Shown piece after piece: positions 49,580 to 58,424 of a stretch of DNA of 64,000 bases; within the stretch, counting starts at the first letter, position 1, and every line of letters starts with the position of its first letter. A model generated the notes under the pieces. The model had not been told where the DNA came from and ran no database searches. It worked only from the letters and a program-made list of their open reading frames with translations. Source of the DNA: an uncultured Eggerthellaceae bacterium (GTDB lineage: Bacteria; Actinomycetota; Coriobacteriia; Coriobacteriales; Eggerthellaceae); the NCBI GenBank assembly GCA_910588205.1, contig CAJUQK010000005.1:1-64000 (forward strand), read 5' to 3'. Both the position numbers and the translations under genes were made by a program.

Positions 49580-51655
49580 CTAGTTACCCTGGGCGCGGGC
49601 CGCCTCGTATTCCTCAACGAGCTTCTTGGTCACATCGTGAGGAGCTTCTTCGTAACCCTCTATCTGAACGGTATAGGAACCCGAACCACGCGTGAGGGAG
49701 CGCAGGTCCTTCGTGTATTCGATGACCTCAGCGTAGGGCACGCGCACCATGATGACGGTATCCCCTGCCTCGCCAGCATCAGTACCGATGATGCGGCCGC
49801 GACGCGTGGAGATATCACCCATGACGGCACCGGCGTACTCTTCGCCTACCGTGATGTTCATGGTGGCCATGGGCTCGAGCACCACCGGATTCGCCTTCTC
49901 TGCTGCGGCGCGAAAGCCGATGCGTGCTGCTGTCTTGAATGCCATCTCGTTGGAGTCGACCGAATGATAGGAGCCGTCGAATACGGCGCATTTGATATCC
50001 ACCATGGGATACCCTGCCAAGAAGCCCTCGGCCATGGCCTCCTGTACGCCCTTGTCCACGGCGGGGATCAGGCCATTGGGAATGACGCCGCCCTTGATCT
50101 CATCCACGAATTCATAACCAGCGCCGGGGTTCGGGGTGAGACGCAGCCAGCAATCACCAAACTGGCCTGCACCGCCGGTCTGCTTCTTGTGACGGCCTTG
50201 AGCCTCAGCGGGCTTACGGATGGTCTCACGATAGGGGATGCGCACAGGCACGAGCTTGGCGTCTACCCCCGTTTGTTCCTTCAGGCGGGACATGAGCATA
50301 TCAACCTGAGTCTCTCCCATGGCATGGAGGATGGTCTGATGGGTCTGCTCATCCCGGGTGATGGTGATGGTGGGATCAGCCTCAGCGGCCCGCGAGAGGA
50401 ACGTACCCAGCTTGTCTTCTTCGTTCTTGTTCACCGCTTCGATGGCCACTGGGTAGAGCGGCTCAGGCAGATCCAACGGCTGGATGGCGATATCTCCTTC
50501 TACCGAGAGCGTGTCTCCGTTGCGGGTGTCTGCCAGCTTGGGCACCACCACGATATCGCCCGCCTTCGCACTCTTCACATCCATGGGCTCCTTGCCCATC
50601 ATGACCTGGATCTTGCCCAGACGCTCCTTCTTGCCGGTACGCGCGTTTATGAGCTCAATACCCGGCTCAAGATAGCCGGAGAGCACCTTAAGGAAGCTCA
50701 GACGACCGACGAAGGGGTCGGAAATGGTCTTGAAGACGAAAGCAGAGGGACGCTTCGTCTCATCAATGGGGATGGTGACGCCATCAGACATCTGCTTGAA
50801 GCCGCCGTGGCTGCGGGGGTGCGGGAAGTAGGTGGCGATGTCTTCCATGAGGTTCTGCACGCCCTGCATGATGATGGTAGACCCTACGAATACGGGGATG
50901 ATGAGCTCTTGGGCGATGGCTTTGTCAAGCAGGGATTCCAATTCCTCCTGGGTGAGCTGCTCTTCGCCGTCCAAGTACTTCATCATGAGATCATCGTCGG
51001 CCTCAGCCACCAGGTCGCAAAGCTTATCCCGGGCAGCCAGAGCCGTTTCTTTGTACTCTTCGGGGATATCCTCGACCACTTCGTCCGTACCCTGAGCGCT
51101 GTGGTAGCGAGCCTTCATGCGAATGACATCGATAACACCCTGGAAATCCTTGTCAACGCCCATGGGGATGGTGACCGCACCTAAGCGCGTGCCGAAGCGC
51201 GCATGAAGGGTGGCCATGGCTGTGTCGAAATTCGCGTTCTCACGATCGATGTGGTTGATGTACACTGCACGGGAGAGATCCATCTTCTCGGCTTCACGCC
51301 ACAGGCGCGTGGTCATGACCTGTGGACCAGCAACGGCGTCCACGACGAACAGGGCCATCTCAGAGGCCTGCATGGATGCAAGCGTGTCACCGATGAAATC
51401 AGGATGCCCAGAGGTATCAAGCACGTTGATCTTGAAGTCCTTATAGGGAATGGGGGCGACAGATGTGTTGATGGTGAACTTGCGCTTTATCTCTTCAGGG
51501 TCATAATCCAGGTAGGATTTCCCGTCGTGGGTCGTGCCCATGCGCGGGGTCTTACCGGAAACGTAGAGCATCGCCTCTGCCAGCGACGTCTTCCCGGCGC
51601 CATCTTGGCCAACGAGAACGATGTTCCGTACGTGCTCAGTTGCAGGTGCTGCCAT
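49580..51655 (-). CDS. EF-G-like translational GTPase
   Basis: A 691-residue GTPase with EF-G domain order I-V. The P-loop is GQDGAGKTSL, G3 is DTSGHPDF, and G4 is NHID instead of the canonical NKxD. Domain IV (TGGAGQFGDCWL, HSVDSNEMAFKTA) and domain V (RRGRIIGTD) are present. The switch I RGITI of true EF-G is replaced by KRKFTIN, so this is the EF-G-like paralogue found in many actinobacteria, whose role (possibly ribosome recycling or rescue) is not settled. Start at 51655 gives the family N-terminus; 92 upstream codons are rejected. Confidence 0.9.
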   Translation of the reverse strand: MAAPATEHVRNIVLVGQDGAGKTSLAEAMLYVSGKTPRMGTTHDGKSYLDYDPEEIKRKFTINTSVAPIPYKDFKINVLDTSGHPDFIGDTLASMQASEMALFVVDAVAGPQVMTTRLWREAEKMDLSRAVYINHIDRENANFDTAMATLHARFGTRLGAVTIPMGVDKDFQGVIDVIRMKARYHSAQGTDEVVEDIPEEYKETALAARDKLCDLVAEADDDLMMKYLDGEEQLTQEELESLLDKAIAQELIIPVFVGSTIIMQGVQNLMEDIATYFPHPRSHGGFKQMSDGVTIPIDETKRPSAFVFKTISDPFVGRLSFLKVLSGYLEPGIELINARTGKKERLGKIQVMMGKEPMDVKSAKAGDIVVVPKLADTRNGDTLSVEGDIAIQPLDLPEPLYPVAIEAVNKNEEDKLGTFLSRAAEADPTITITRDEQTHQTILHAMGETQVDMLMSRLKEQTGVDAKLVPVRIPYRETIRKPAEAQGRHKKQTGGAGQFGDCWLRLTPNPGAGYEFVDEIKGGVIPNGLIPAVDKGVQEAMAEGFLAGYPMVDIKCAVFDGSYHSVDSNEMAFKTAARIGFRAAAEKANPVVLEPMATMNITVGEEYAGAVMGDISTRRGRIIGTDAGEAGDTVIMVRVPYAEVIEYTKDLRSLTRGSGSYTVQIEGYEEAPHDVTKKLVEEYEAARAQGN

Positions 51656-51824
51656 GTTCAACCACCGTCTTTCGCATCTTGCGCTTCCTCTTGCCTGAAG
51701 CCTTCGCGAAGGCAGGAAGCCAGCGCACGAATAAGGGGATGCCACAGCGCCAAGAACTGCTGTGACTATAGCTCTCGATTCTACAGGAAATGAGCGCGTT
51801 TCGACACAGGAGGAGGGATGCACC

Positions 51825-52337
51825 ATGAAGAACTCTCGGATCGGAACCATCCCCGTAGCCCTAAGAGGCATCAAGCGAGGAGAGGTGCTCTGGATAGCTT
51901 TCGGCCTCGTGCTCTGCGCGCTGTTGACCATGGAGGCGGGTGTCTTCTTCGTTCAGGTCAGCGTACAGGCCGAAGGGGCGGCCACGCGCAAGGAGCTGGG
52001 GCGACAGCACCTCAAGGAAAGCCATCCCCCAAGCGCTCCTCCGAAAGCAGAAGAGACCGCCGTCTTCCATTGGGACCAATGCCTTCAGAAGATGGAACAG
52101 GGGTTGCAGGACCTCGGGATGACCCATCGTCAGATACAGGTCTCCCGAGGGATCCTCTGCCAAGAGACCTATCGGCAGATAGCGAAGCGGCTACGTGTGG
52201 ACGAACGCACCATCCGCGAACACGCTTCCTGCGCCTTCCGTAAGGTAGGGTGTACTCGCAAGACGGATTTCTTCCTCTGCGTCTTAGCCGCCATCCAGGC
52301 ATCCGACGAGGAGAAGGCGAACCGCCTAGAGCTCTGA
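51825..52337 (+). CDS. Membrane-tethered LuxR-type HTH protein
   Basis: A 170-residue protein with a basic N-terminus, one membrane helix (about residues 18-44, LWIAFGLVLCALLTMEAGVFF), a linker and a C-terminal helix-turn-helix of the GerE/LuxR type (GMTHRQIQVSRGILCQETYRQIAKRLRVDERTIREH then ASCAFRKVGCTRKTDFF). AGGAGGAGGG precedes the ATG. Coriobacteriia carry many 12-helix LuxR regulators; this is a much smaller single-helix version. It overlaps the amidohydrolase end convergently (12 bases). Confidence 0.75.
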   Translation: MKNSRIGTIPVALRGIKRGEVLWIAFGLVLCALLTMEAGVFFVQVSVQAEGAATRKELGRQHLKESHPPSAPPKAEETAVFHWDQCLQKMEQGLQDLGMTHRQIQVSRGILCQETYRQIAKRLRVDERTIREHASCAFRKVGCTRKTDFFLCVLAAIQASDEEKANRLEL

Positions 52338-53621
52338 GATGATCCGCTTGGTGCGAGCCGCGACTTCTGCCTTCACCTTCTCTAGGTCAAGACCAGGCCA
52401 TTCCCCTGCTTCGTAGACGACTTGGCCGTCACAGAGGGTAAGGACCACGTCATTCCCGTCCCCCGCGAAGACGACGTTATAGACGGGCTGGGTCATAGGA
52501 CACCACTGAGGACCTGTTACGTCCATGACAGCAAGGTCGGCCTTGAAGCCCTCCTTCACCAAACCGCAATCTTGGCGGCCCTGGGAGAGTGCGCCCGTTC
52601 GCGAAGCAGCCCGCAGCACATCCTTCGGGCTGACCACTGACGGATCAAGGCTCTTACCCTTGTAGATGAGTCCCATCACATAAAGGTCAGCATAGAGGTT
52701 GTGGTTGTTGTTGGACGCCATGCCATCCGAGCCCACACAGACGTTGATGCCCCGGGAGAGCATTTCCGGGATGGGAGCGAAGCCGCTTCCCAGCTTCATG
52801 TTGGATACCGGGTTATTCGCCACGAAGACGCCCTTGTCCTTGAGGATGGTCATATCCGCATCATCCACCCAAACGCAGTGAGCTGCAGTACAGGGAACGT
52901 CGAAGGCTCCCAGCTGGGCGAAGTACTCCACAGGAGACATGCCCCCGTGGCGTTCCCGGCACTCTGCCACCTCTTTCTCCGTCTCAGAGAGATGCAGATG
53001 CAAGCGCAGACCCTTCTCTGCCACCACCTGAGCGACATCCTGGCAAACCTGGGGATTAGAAGTGTATTCGGCGTGGATGCAATAGTCTATGAGGATGCGC
53101 CCCTCTGCCGAACCGTGCAGAGTGCGCACCAACTCCTCATTCTGAGCGCATTGGGGATACTCGGCAAAGGGTTTGGGCTCGAAGGCCAACAAGCCCTCGC
53201 AGAGGTTCGCCTTCAAGCCGGCCTCGGTCACCGCCCGAGCACGTTCGGGGGCAGCGTAATACATATCGGAGAAGCCAATCACGCCATAGCGGGCCATCTC
53301 AGCACAAGCCAGAAGGGTGGCCCAGTAACCATCCTCAGGGGTCATCTTATCTTCGAACGGCCAACATCTCTCTTCAAGCCACCGCTGGAGAGGCAGATTC
53401 TCCGCGAATCCGCGAAGCATCGTCATAGGTGCGTGAGCGTGCGCATTGTAGAGGCCCGGCACCAGCAGCTTGCCCGCGCCCTCATAGACGCGTCCGAAGC
53501 GAGCCTGGTCAGCAGGGGCCTCATCTCCTAGGTAGGCAATGCGGTCCCCCTCTATGCCCACCCACTTCCCAGGCTGGTAGTCAAGGTTCTCGTCAAGGAT
53601 GGCTATCTCTTTGAACAGCAT
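52326..53621 (-). CDS. Amidohydrolase, 5'-deoxyadenosine/SAH deaminase-like
   Basis: A 431-residue metal-dependent hydrolase of the MtaD/TrzN/SsnA group. Metal ligands: LVPGLYNAHAHAPMTMLRG, LRLHLHLSETEKEV, TAAHCVWVDD and VCVGSDGMASNNNHNLYADL. The typical substrates are S-adenosylhomocysteine, methylthioadenosine or 5'-deoxyadenosine. It could work upstream of adenine deaminase in nucleoside salvage, though not in the same operon. Normal length. Confidence 0.88.
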   Translation of the reverse strand: MLFKEIAILDENLDYQPGKWVGIEGDRIAYLGDEAPADQARFGRVYEGAGKLLVPGLYNAHAHAPMTMLRGFAENLPLQRWLEERCWPFEDKMTPEDGYWATLLACAEMARYGVIGFSDMYYAAPERARAVTEAGLKANLCEGLLAFEPKPFAEYPQCAQNEELVRTLHGSAEGRILIDYCIHAEYTSNPQVCQDVAQVVAEKGLRLHLHLSETEKEVAECRERHGGMSPVEYFAQLGAFDVPCTAAHCVWVDDADMTILKDKGVFVANNPVSNMKLGSGFAPIPEMLSRGINVCVGSDGMASNNNHNLYADLYVMGLIYKGKSLDPSVVSPKDVLRAASRTGALSQGRQDCGLVKEGFKADLAVMDVTGPQWCPMTQPVYNVVFAGDGNDVVLTLCDGQVVYEAGEWPGLDLEKVKAEVAARTKRIISEL

Positions 53622-53759
53622 AGGTGCTCCTTTGGCCTCTGAGTTGCTGAGCGCTTAGCGTTTATTGGCTCTAGTCTAATACGAGTGGCTTTCGTTCGGC
53701 TCAAAAAAGCGATCCTGCTGTTTTCGAAAACCTGTGGACGCAGCACCGGGTCTTTGTGC

Positions 53760-53765
53760 TATAGT
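53760..53765 (+). promoter_or_regulatory. Probable -10 box of tRNA-Ala
   Basis: TATAGT 18 bases before the first base of tRNA-Ala, in the right place for a -10 element. No certain -35 box. Confidence 0.4.
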
Positions 53766-53782
53766 GTTCCAGCACTTTTTTC

Positions 53783-53858
53783 GGGGCATTAGCTCAGCTG
53801 GGAGAGCGCATGGCTGGCAGCCATGAGGTCAGGGGTTCGATCCCCCTATGCTCCACCA
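53783..53858 (+). tRNA. tRNA-Ala (GGC), integration site of the prophage
   Basis: Complete tRNA: acceptor GGGGCAT/ATGCTCC, anticodon arm CATGG-CTGGCAG-CCATG giving GGC (Ala), T-arm GGGGTTCGATCCCC, and encoded CCA. The serine recombinase gene runs antisense into it and has its stop codon inside it. Its 3' half is therefore probably the attachment core of the element beginning here. Confidence 0.95.
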
Positions 53859-55323
53859 TAGGAAGATTCTCGAACCCGTCATCATTGGCGGGTTCGAGTT
53901 GTTCTAGGGCGGCTTCAACTTCAAGGTAATTGCTGCACGAATCCGTTATGTTGCTCACGATCACAACCTTATCGGCGTATACGTAAACCTCGCATGCGAA
54001 CGCATCAAGAACATCTTCATCGGCAAGGTTGCCTTCCCGGATGTAGTTCAGCAATTCAAACAAGGTTTCGTTGTCAATCGTAACAAGGCGGCTTTCCGCT
54101 TCCGCTATCCGGTCAAGCGTTCCCGTTTCCTGTTTGGTAAGTTCTTCCAAGGGCTCGGCGGCATCTTCCATTGGCAAGCCGTTTGCGATGGCATCAATAA
54201 GGTTCTTGCGCTTCGTTCGGATTCCCGATAGCTGTTTCTCCAACGCTTGAATATCTGTTCGGTCGTTAAGCTTCTCGTTCCATTCTTGCCATTGCTCAAC
54301 CAAACGCGCGCATGTTTCGTAATCGCTGAACATGTTGCGGATAGCTTTGATTACAACATCGTTCAATTCCTGCGCATTGATGTTCCCCCGGCATGCCTTG
54401 CGCTTGCCGCGACAACAGTAGTACAGATATTTGCCGCCCTTCGCGCGTTCCCCATGCATGTATTCGCCGCAATCCGCGCAAACCAACTTGCCGGATAGGA
54501 ATAGTTCCGGGTCTTTCTTCTCGCGCGTCTTGCGCTTGAACGTTTCTTGAACTTCCATGAACAGTTCCTTGGATACGATGGCGGGAACGCCGCCATCGAT
54601 GCGGATATCATCCCAGATGTACACGCCCATATACCATTCATCTTGAAGCATGGCGGTAACGAAGTGATCAGAAGGTTCGTTGCCGCGCGTCGTGCGAACG
54701 CCGATGGATTTCATCCAACGGCGAATCGAAACGATTGATGCGTCGTTGCTTCGCCGTATGAAGGCTTCAAGTACAACCTCGGCTTCCGTATGGTTAAGCG
54801 TGATCGTGCTTCCCTCATGGCTAAAGCCATACTTCTTATAGCCAAGGTATTGCCCGCGCTTGGCATTGCCGCGCATGCCGCGCTTTACATCGGTAGACAA
54901 ATCAGCGGAATAGCGCTCGTCCTTCCATGCGTAGATTGCGAACAACAGCATGCGCGTAGGGCTATCGTTGTTTAGTTCCGGCTGTTTTAGCGATACGAAA
55001 TCCTTACCGGCATCCAATAGCTTGCCTAAGTAATGGAAGGCGTTGAAGATGTTGCGATGCAGCCGGTCGGTTTTCCAGATGATAACGATATCGCATCCGT
55101 CGATCTCGCGCATCATGCGTTGGAAATCCGGGCGTTTGTCGTTGCGCCCTGTTAGCGCGAAATCCTGATAGTAGCCTACGATATCAACATCGTTCGCCGC
55201 CGCCCATGCATCCGCTTCCGCGAATTGGTCGGCATTCGATATATCGCGTTGGTTGTCGCTTGAAAAGCGGGCGTACACATACCCGCGCAATCGCTTTCGC
55301 TTTGGAACTTTGGCATTCGGCAT
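53794..55323 (-). CDS. Large serine recombinase (integrase)
   Basis: A 509-residue recombinase. The catalytic Ser21 lies in YVYARFSSDNQRD; the resolvase domain continues to about residue 150 (IIWKTDRLHRN), then the recombinase domain and a zinc ribbon CADCGEYMHGERAKGG with a second Cys cluster (YYCCRGKRKAC), then a coiled coil. The C-terminal 20 residues (VEHRGIEPLTSWLPAMRSPS) are the antisense reading of the tRNA-Ala gene, so the protein end depends on the integration junction. Start ATG 55323 is the first that keeps the family N-terminus. Complete. Confidence 0.9.
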   Translation of the reverse strand: MPNAKVPKRKRLRGYVYARFSSDNQRDISNADQFAEADAWAAANDVDIVGYYQDFALTGRNDKRPDFQRMMREIDGCDIVIIWKTDRLHRNIFNAFHYLGKLLDAGKDFVSLKQPELNNDSPTRMLLFAIYAWKDERYSADLSTDVKRGMRGNAKRGQYLGYKKYGFSHEGSTITLNHTEAEVVLEAFIRRSNDASIVSIRRWMKSIGVRTTRGNEPSDHFVTAMLQDEWYMGVYIWDDIRIDGGVPAIVSKELFMEVQETFKRKTREKKDPELFLSGKLVCADCGEYMHGERAKGGKYLYYCCRGKRKACRGNINAQELNDVVIKAIRNMFSDYETCARLVEQWQEWNEKLNDRTDIQALEKQLSGIRTKRKNLIDAIANGLPMEDAAEPLEELTKQETGTLDRIAEAESRLVTIDNETLFELLNYIREGNLADEDVLDAFACEVYVYADKVVIVSNITDSCSNYLEVEAALEQLEPANDDGFENLPMVEHRGIEPLTSWLPAMRSPS

Positions 55324-55398
55324 GCTAGAATGAAAACCGCCTTTCGGGGTAAACGTGAAGCCCTGCGCGGGGTTGCAGCCCATAACGCGCGGGGCGTT

Positions 55399-55551
55399 CT
55401 ATTGTCTGTTTAAGTAATCCTTGGCAATCTCCGAATCAATGGGGACTTCCGCCTTGCTTCCATCGGATAAGGTAATTTCAATCGTATCTAGGCAAATAAG
55501 CCCAACATCAGACCAATTGAAACAATCGGATGTAGGTTCTTCGCCGCTCAT
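55399..55551 (-). CDS. Small hypothetical prophage protein (50 residues)
   Basis: ATG 55551 opens a 50-residue frame starting MSGEEPTSDCFNWSDVGLIC and ending in SEIAKDYLNRQ, with good charge pattern and a beta-strand centre (TIEITLSDGSKAEVPI). It overlaps the stop of the upstream 64-residue gene by four bases, so it is likely translated with it. Family unknown. Confidence 0.55.
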   Translation of the reverse strand: MSGEEPTSDCFNWSDVGLICLDTIEITLSDGSKAEVPIDSEIAKDYLNRQ

Positions 55552-55742
55552 TTCGTAATCTCGATTCCTAAAGCTACGCCAACGGTGGCGGCTGTTGCAA
55601 GCTTTACGAATGAAGGCGAATCGCTTTGCCCGCCGAGATCAAGATTGTTCGGGTCATCTTCAAACGCATCTATCTCCGCGATGCTTCTATCGTATTCATC
55701 TATGTATTGCATTTGTAATGTTCTGCGTTCTGCGTCATTCAT
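55548..55742 (-). CDS. Small hypothetical prophage protein (64 residues)
   Basis: A 64-residue protein, acidic in the middle, with a hydrophobic Ala/Val-rich C-terminus (TAATVGVALGIEITK). AGGTGAT precedes ATG 55742. It belongs to the leftward cluster lipoprotein-64 aa-50 aa next to the recombinase. Function unknown. Confidence 0.6.
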   Translation of the reverse strand: MNDAERRTLQMQYIDEYDRSIAEIDAFEDDPNNLDLGGQSDSPSFVKLATAATVGVALGIEITK

Positions 55743-55751
55743 CGCAATCAC

Positions 55752-56255
55752 CTATTCCGGTAGCGGTATTTCCCTAAGCGAAGCGTTGTATTCATTAAGC
55801 GCTTGCGTTGCGTCATTAACGGCGGCGTTGCCTTCATCCATCATCTTTGTGCGTTCGCTCAAATCCGTTTTGAACGATGCGGATGTATATGCGGCGGTAG
55901 CCGCCATCGCATTGAGCGTATATACCTTTAGTTGCCCGTAGCTCTCTTCGCATGTTTGAGGAACATTCATGCTTTCAAGATTGCTATTCAATTCGGTCAT
56001 CTTGTCGTTGGCAGCAACGCAACCTTGCGAATCGCCATCTTTCAAACTTGCAAGTGCATCGTTCATTGCCGCATTCGCGCCGGTAACTATTTCATCCGCT
56101 TCGGCAAGATAGCTTTTTAATTCATCTTTAGATACAGAGGATTCTTTACTTGATGAACTTGAAGGTTCGCTAGATTGTGTTGAAGGTTGGGAGCAAGCGC
56201 ATAACGAAATGCACATACATACCGCTATACCTATGGTTGCAATTCGTTTCATCAT
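55752..56255 (-). CDS. Prophage lipoprotein
   Basis: A 167-residue lipoprotein: signal peptide with lipobox SLCAC near residue 21, a Ser/Glu-rich linker, then a helical body with paired Cys (GCVAAND, QTCEESY). Its design is like the chromosomal lipoprotein at 29.7-30.2 kb. As the only exported product beside the repressor, it may act in superinfection exclusion. This is inference from position only. Confidence 0.7.
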   Translation of the reverse strand: MMKRIATIGIAVCMCISLCACSQPSTQSSEPSSSSSKESSVSKDELKSYLAEADEIVTGANAAMNDALASLKDGDSQGCVAANDKMTELNSNLESMNVPQTCEESYGQLKVYTLNAMAATAAYTSASFKTDLSERTKMMDEGNAAVNDATQALNEYNASLREIPLPE

Positions 56256-56277
56256 GTTCGCTCCTTAGAACAAATAT

Positions 56278-56652
56278 CTATCCTGCCAACTGCTGGGAAT
56301 CAACCGAAGATTCCGCCCTATTTTTTACCGCCCTGTTCTCAACATCATATTCAAGTGATCGTGCAACCTTCATCAAGGTTCGCTTTCCTTCATCGTTCAT
56401 GTTCTCGTAACAGGCGTTCAACGCCAGTTGGTTCGGGTCGGTGTAATTGGCGGGCGGCGGCGTTCGTCCTACCAATTCATCCAACGTAAACCCTAAGAAC
56501 TCTGATAGTTCAAACGCGGTTTGCAAGGTTAGTTCAACTTCCCCGCGTTCCCATGCTGCATATCGCCGATATGGAACGCCGTACGCATTTGCAAAATCTT
56601 CCTGCGTTCGATACCCGGCGGCTTTGCGGAGTTGCTTTAGCTTCGTTTTCAT
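56278..56652 (-). CDS. XRE-family (CI-like) repressor
   Basis: A 124-residue protein with an N-terminal helix-turn-helix (LKQLRKAAGYRTQEDFANAYGVPYRRYAAWERGEVE, residues 4-40) and no peptidase domain. It is transcribed divergently from the early genes with repeated TCTAC motifs between them, so it is the probable lysogeny repressor. Without a LexA-like protease domain it cannot be self-cleaved, and induction must use another route. Confidence 0.85.
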   Translation of the reverse strand: MKTKLKQLRKAAGYRTQEDFANAYGVPYRRYAAWERGEVELTLQTAFELSEFLGFTLDELVGRTPPPANYTDPNQLALNACYENMNDEGKRTLMKVARSLEYDVENRAVKNRAESSVDSQQLAG

Positions 56653-56834
56653 AGTTCGTTTCCCTCCGTCTAATAACCTGATTCTACAGAATAAACGGAA
56701 GTTTTACAACAAATGAAGCAAATCATCTTGCAATCTACGGGATTACCGTATATAGTCGAATAAGAAATCTACAGCGAAAGCGTAGATATCAACATCAAGG
56801 GGATTGATTGTTGAAACCTTGGAAGGGAGCAAGG
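56653..56834. promoter_or_regulatory. Prophage genetic switch region
   Basis: Divergent intergenic region between the repressor and the first rightward gene. The half-site TCTAC occurs at 56683, 56734 and 56768, and a palindrome ATCTAC (56767-56772) ... GTAGAT (56782-56787) is present. These are candidate repressor operators overlapping both promoters. Confidence 0.6.
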
Positions 56835-57086
56835 ATGCGAGATCGTTTGCTATGCCTCGGAATTACCTTCGCGTTCGCGTTGGTCTGCTATCTGATTTGT
56901 ATAGGTATCGGGCAAATCACGGGGCGCTACGTTGAACCGTATAGCGGAATCGCAGTCGCGGCGTTGTTCTTCGCAATTACAGCAAACTTTGATTCCATCC
57001 GAACCCGCCGAACCATCATCAACATGCGCAAGGAAATACGAAAACAGCGCAACAAGCAAACCGATTACAAATCCCGCAATCAATAG
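56835..57086 (+). CDS. Small membrane protein, first rightward prophage gene
   Basis: An 83-residue protein with two membrane helices (about residues 4-24 and 34-52) and a strongly basic tail (RTRRTIINMRKEIRKQRNK). ATG 56835 with GGGAGCAAGG upstream; a TTG start 9 codons earlier is less likely. A frame on the other strand at 56850-57128 also looks like a membrane protein but lacks a good ribosome binding site. Function unknown. Confidence 0.5.
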   Translation: MRDRLLCLGITFAFALVCYLICIGIGQITGRYVEPYSGIAVAALFFAITANFDSIRTRRTIINMRKEIRKQRNKQTDYKSRNQ

Positions 57087-57205
57087 CTTCCAGTCGCGTT
57101 TAGTGAAGTTTTCATCATTCCTATCCATGTAACGAAGGATACGACCGGCGTTACAAGCTACCCGAAAGCCGAACAGCTTTCAGGAACGAAGAAGAAAGGC
57201 AAAGC

Positions 57206-57358
57206 ATGAATCCGTTTGGTTTTGGGAAGGTTCCCGACAAGGCAGACCGCAAGAACTACCGCCGCCATATGAAGCCCTGCGCGTTCCCGAAGGGTAGGCG
57301 CAAGCAGCCGCGCTACATTCGCGATGCAGAAAAGCGCGCAGATCGTGAACAGGATTAG
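57206..57358 (+). CDS. Small basic prophage protein (50 residues)
   Basis: ATG 57206 with AAAGG upstream opens a 50-residue, Lys/Arg-rich frame (starting MNPFGFGKVPDKADRKNYRR) that ends two bases before the next gene. Probably a DNA- or RNA-binding early protein; family unknown. Confidence 0.55.
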   Translation: MNPFGFGKVPDKADRKNYRRHMKPCAFPKGRRKQPRYIRDAEKRADREQD

Positions 57359-57360
57359 CG

Positions 57361-57732
57361 ATGCGGCTTATGGATATCGCGCGCACGAAACCGAAGATGG
57401 ACGAGGAAGCGGCTTTCAATCGTTTGGTTGAAATGCTGAACGATGTTGAATGCGCGAAGGAACGACTTGAATCCGTAAGCGGAAGAACTTCGTATCGAAC
57501 GATGCTTGTATTCGATTACGGATTCGCGCGGGGCGTGTACACGGCAAGCCTTAACACGTTCGCCCATGCCTTCGGATACCACGCCTTAGCCGTTGGAAGT
57601 TCCGTTCATAGCGCATTCAGAAAAGCCCGCGCCGCCGGAAAGCTAAAGCGCCCGCGATGCAAAAGCAACGCCGCAATCCGCAACGAATCCGAAGCCTATA
57701 TCGAAGAAGCAACAGTGAAAGGCGGTTGGTGA
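57361..57732 (+). CDS. Hypothetical prophage protein
   Basis: A 123-residue soluble protein, helical in the N-terminal half (EEAAFNRLVEMLNDVECAKERLESV) and basic at the end. It overlaps the next gene by one base (TGATG). No family recognised. Confidence 0.6.
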   Translation: MRLMDIARTKPKMDEEAAFNRLVEMLNDVECAKERLESVSGRTSYRTMLVFDYGFARGVYTASLNTFAHAFGYHALAVGSSVHSAFRKARAAGKLKRPRCKSNAAIRNESEAYIEEATVKGGW

Positions 57733-57968
57733 TGACATACAGCAACAAAACCGTAGGGAAGCGCATCGAGGTTGCGCGAACCAACGAGGGATTGAGCCGC
57801 AAGGAACTTGGGAAGGCTGTAGGGCGTTCCCGCGATCAGATACAGAAATACGAAGAAGGCGAATCGGATATCCCGTTGCCTATCGCCGTATCAATCGCGG
57901 ACGTTCTCAATCTTTCGCTTGAACAACTTATTTGCCGCGCCGATTACGTGGTCGGTTCTCAACGGTAA
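57732..57968 (+). CDS. XRE-type HTH protein (Cro-like)
   Basis: A 78-residue helix-turn-helix protein: KRIEVARTNEGLSRKELGKAVGRSRDQIQKYEEGESDIP is a clear XRE domain. In the early rightward operon and short, it is a candidate Cro-like antagonist of the leftward repressor. ATG 57732 overlaps the preceding stop. Confidence 0.82.
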   Translation: MTYSNKTVGKRIEVARTNEGLSRKELGKAVGRSRDQIQKYEEGESDIPLPIAVSIADVLNLSLEQLICRADYVVGSQR

Positions 57969-57980
57969 GCGGTAGCAATT

Positions 57981-58424
57981 ATGGAGATTTTGCGAAGTGG
58001 GGTAAATGAAATGGGGCAAATGCCCCATTTGCGCCAACGCGCGGCGAATTCGCATTGGAACGCGGACGAAAAAGCGTTCCTTGCTGACCACATGCCGCGC
58101 GGGGTTCTTTGGATTCATTCGATGATGCCTTGGCGAAGCGAGAAGGCTATACGCCGCCAAGCCGAGCGCATGGGGCTATCGATGAAGGAACCGGGGCGGC
58201 TTGGCGATATTTGCCCGGAATGCTTCGAGAATCGAATCGTAAAGGGTTCGTTCGGGGCGCGCTTCGGAATCTGCAATGCCTGTTACTACCGCGAGGAAGA
58301 ACGGAAGTTCAACCAACGCGAATCGGAAGCGAAGGCGAAGCGCGCCAAAGAAGCCGCAAGGCAGCGCGCATACGACGCGGAACGGAAGAGCAAGGGGAAG
58401 AAGGGAAAGCATGCCAAGGATTAG
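57981..58424 (+). CDS. Prophage protein with SANT-like N-terminus and zinc ribbon
   Basis: A 147-residue protein. Residues 25-68 look like a SANT/Myb-type three-helix domain (NSHWNADEKAFLADHM ... AIRRQAERMGLS). CPECFENR and CNACYY (about residues 78-100) form a zinc ribbon, then a very basic tail. Such GcrA-like or HTH proteins are frequent in phage early regions. It overlaps the HNH gene by 14 bases. Confidence 0.65.
   Translation: MEILRSGVNEMGQMPHLRQRAANSHWNADEKAFLADHMPRGVLWIHSMMPWRSEKAIRRQAERMGLSMKEPGRLGDICPECFENRIVKGSFGARFGICNACYYREEERKFNQRESEAKAKRAKEAARQRAYDAERKSKGKKGKHAKD

Noticed and set aside
49118..51184. 688-codon forward frame opposite the EF-G-like gene
   Set aside because: It is the antisense shadow of ade and the EF-G-like gene; His/Asp/Leu-rich low-quality protein.
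56850..57128. Reverse-strand frame of 92 codons starting MDRNDENFTKRDWK with a membrane-like helix
   Set aside because: It overlaps the rightward 83-residue gene, has no good ribosome binding site and runs against the early operon. It may be real, but the forward frame is better supported.
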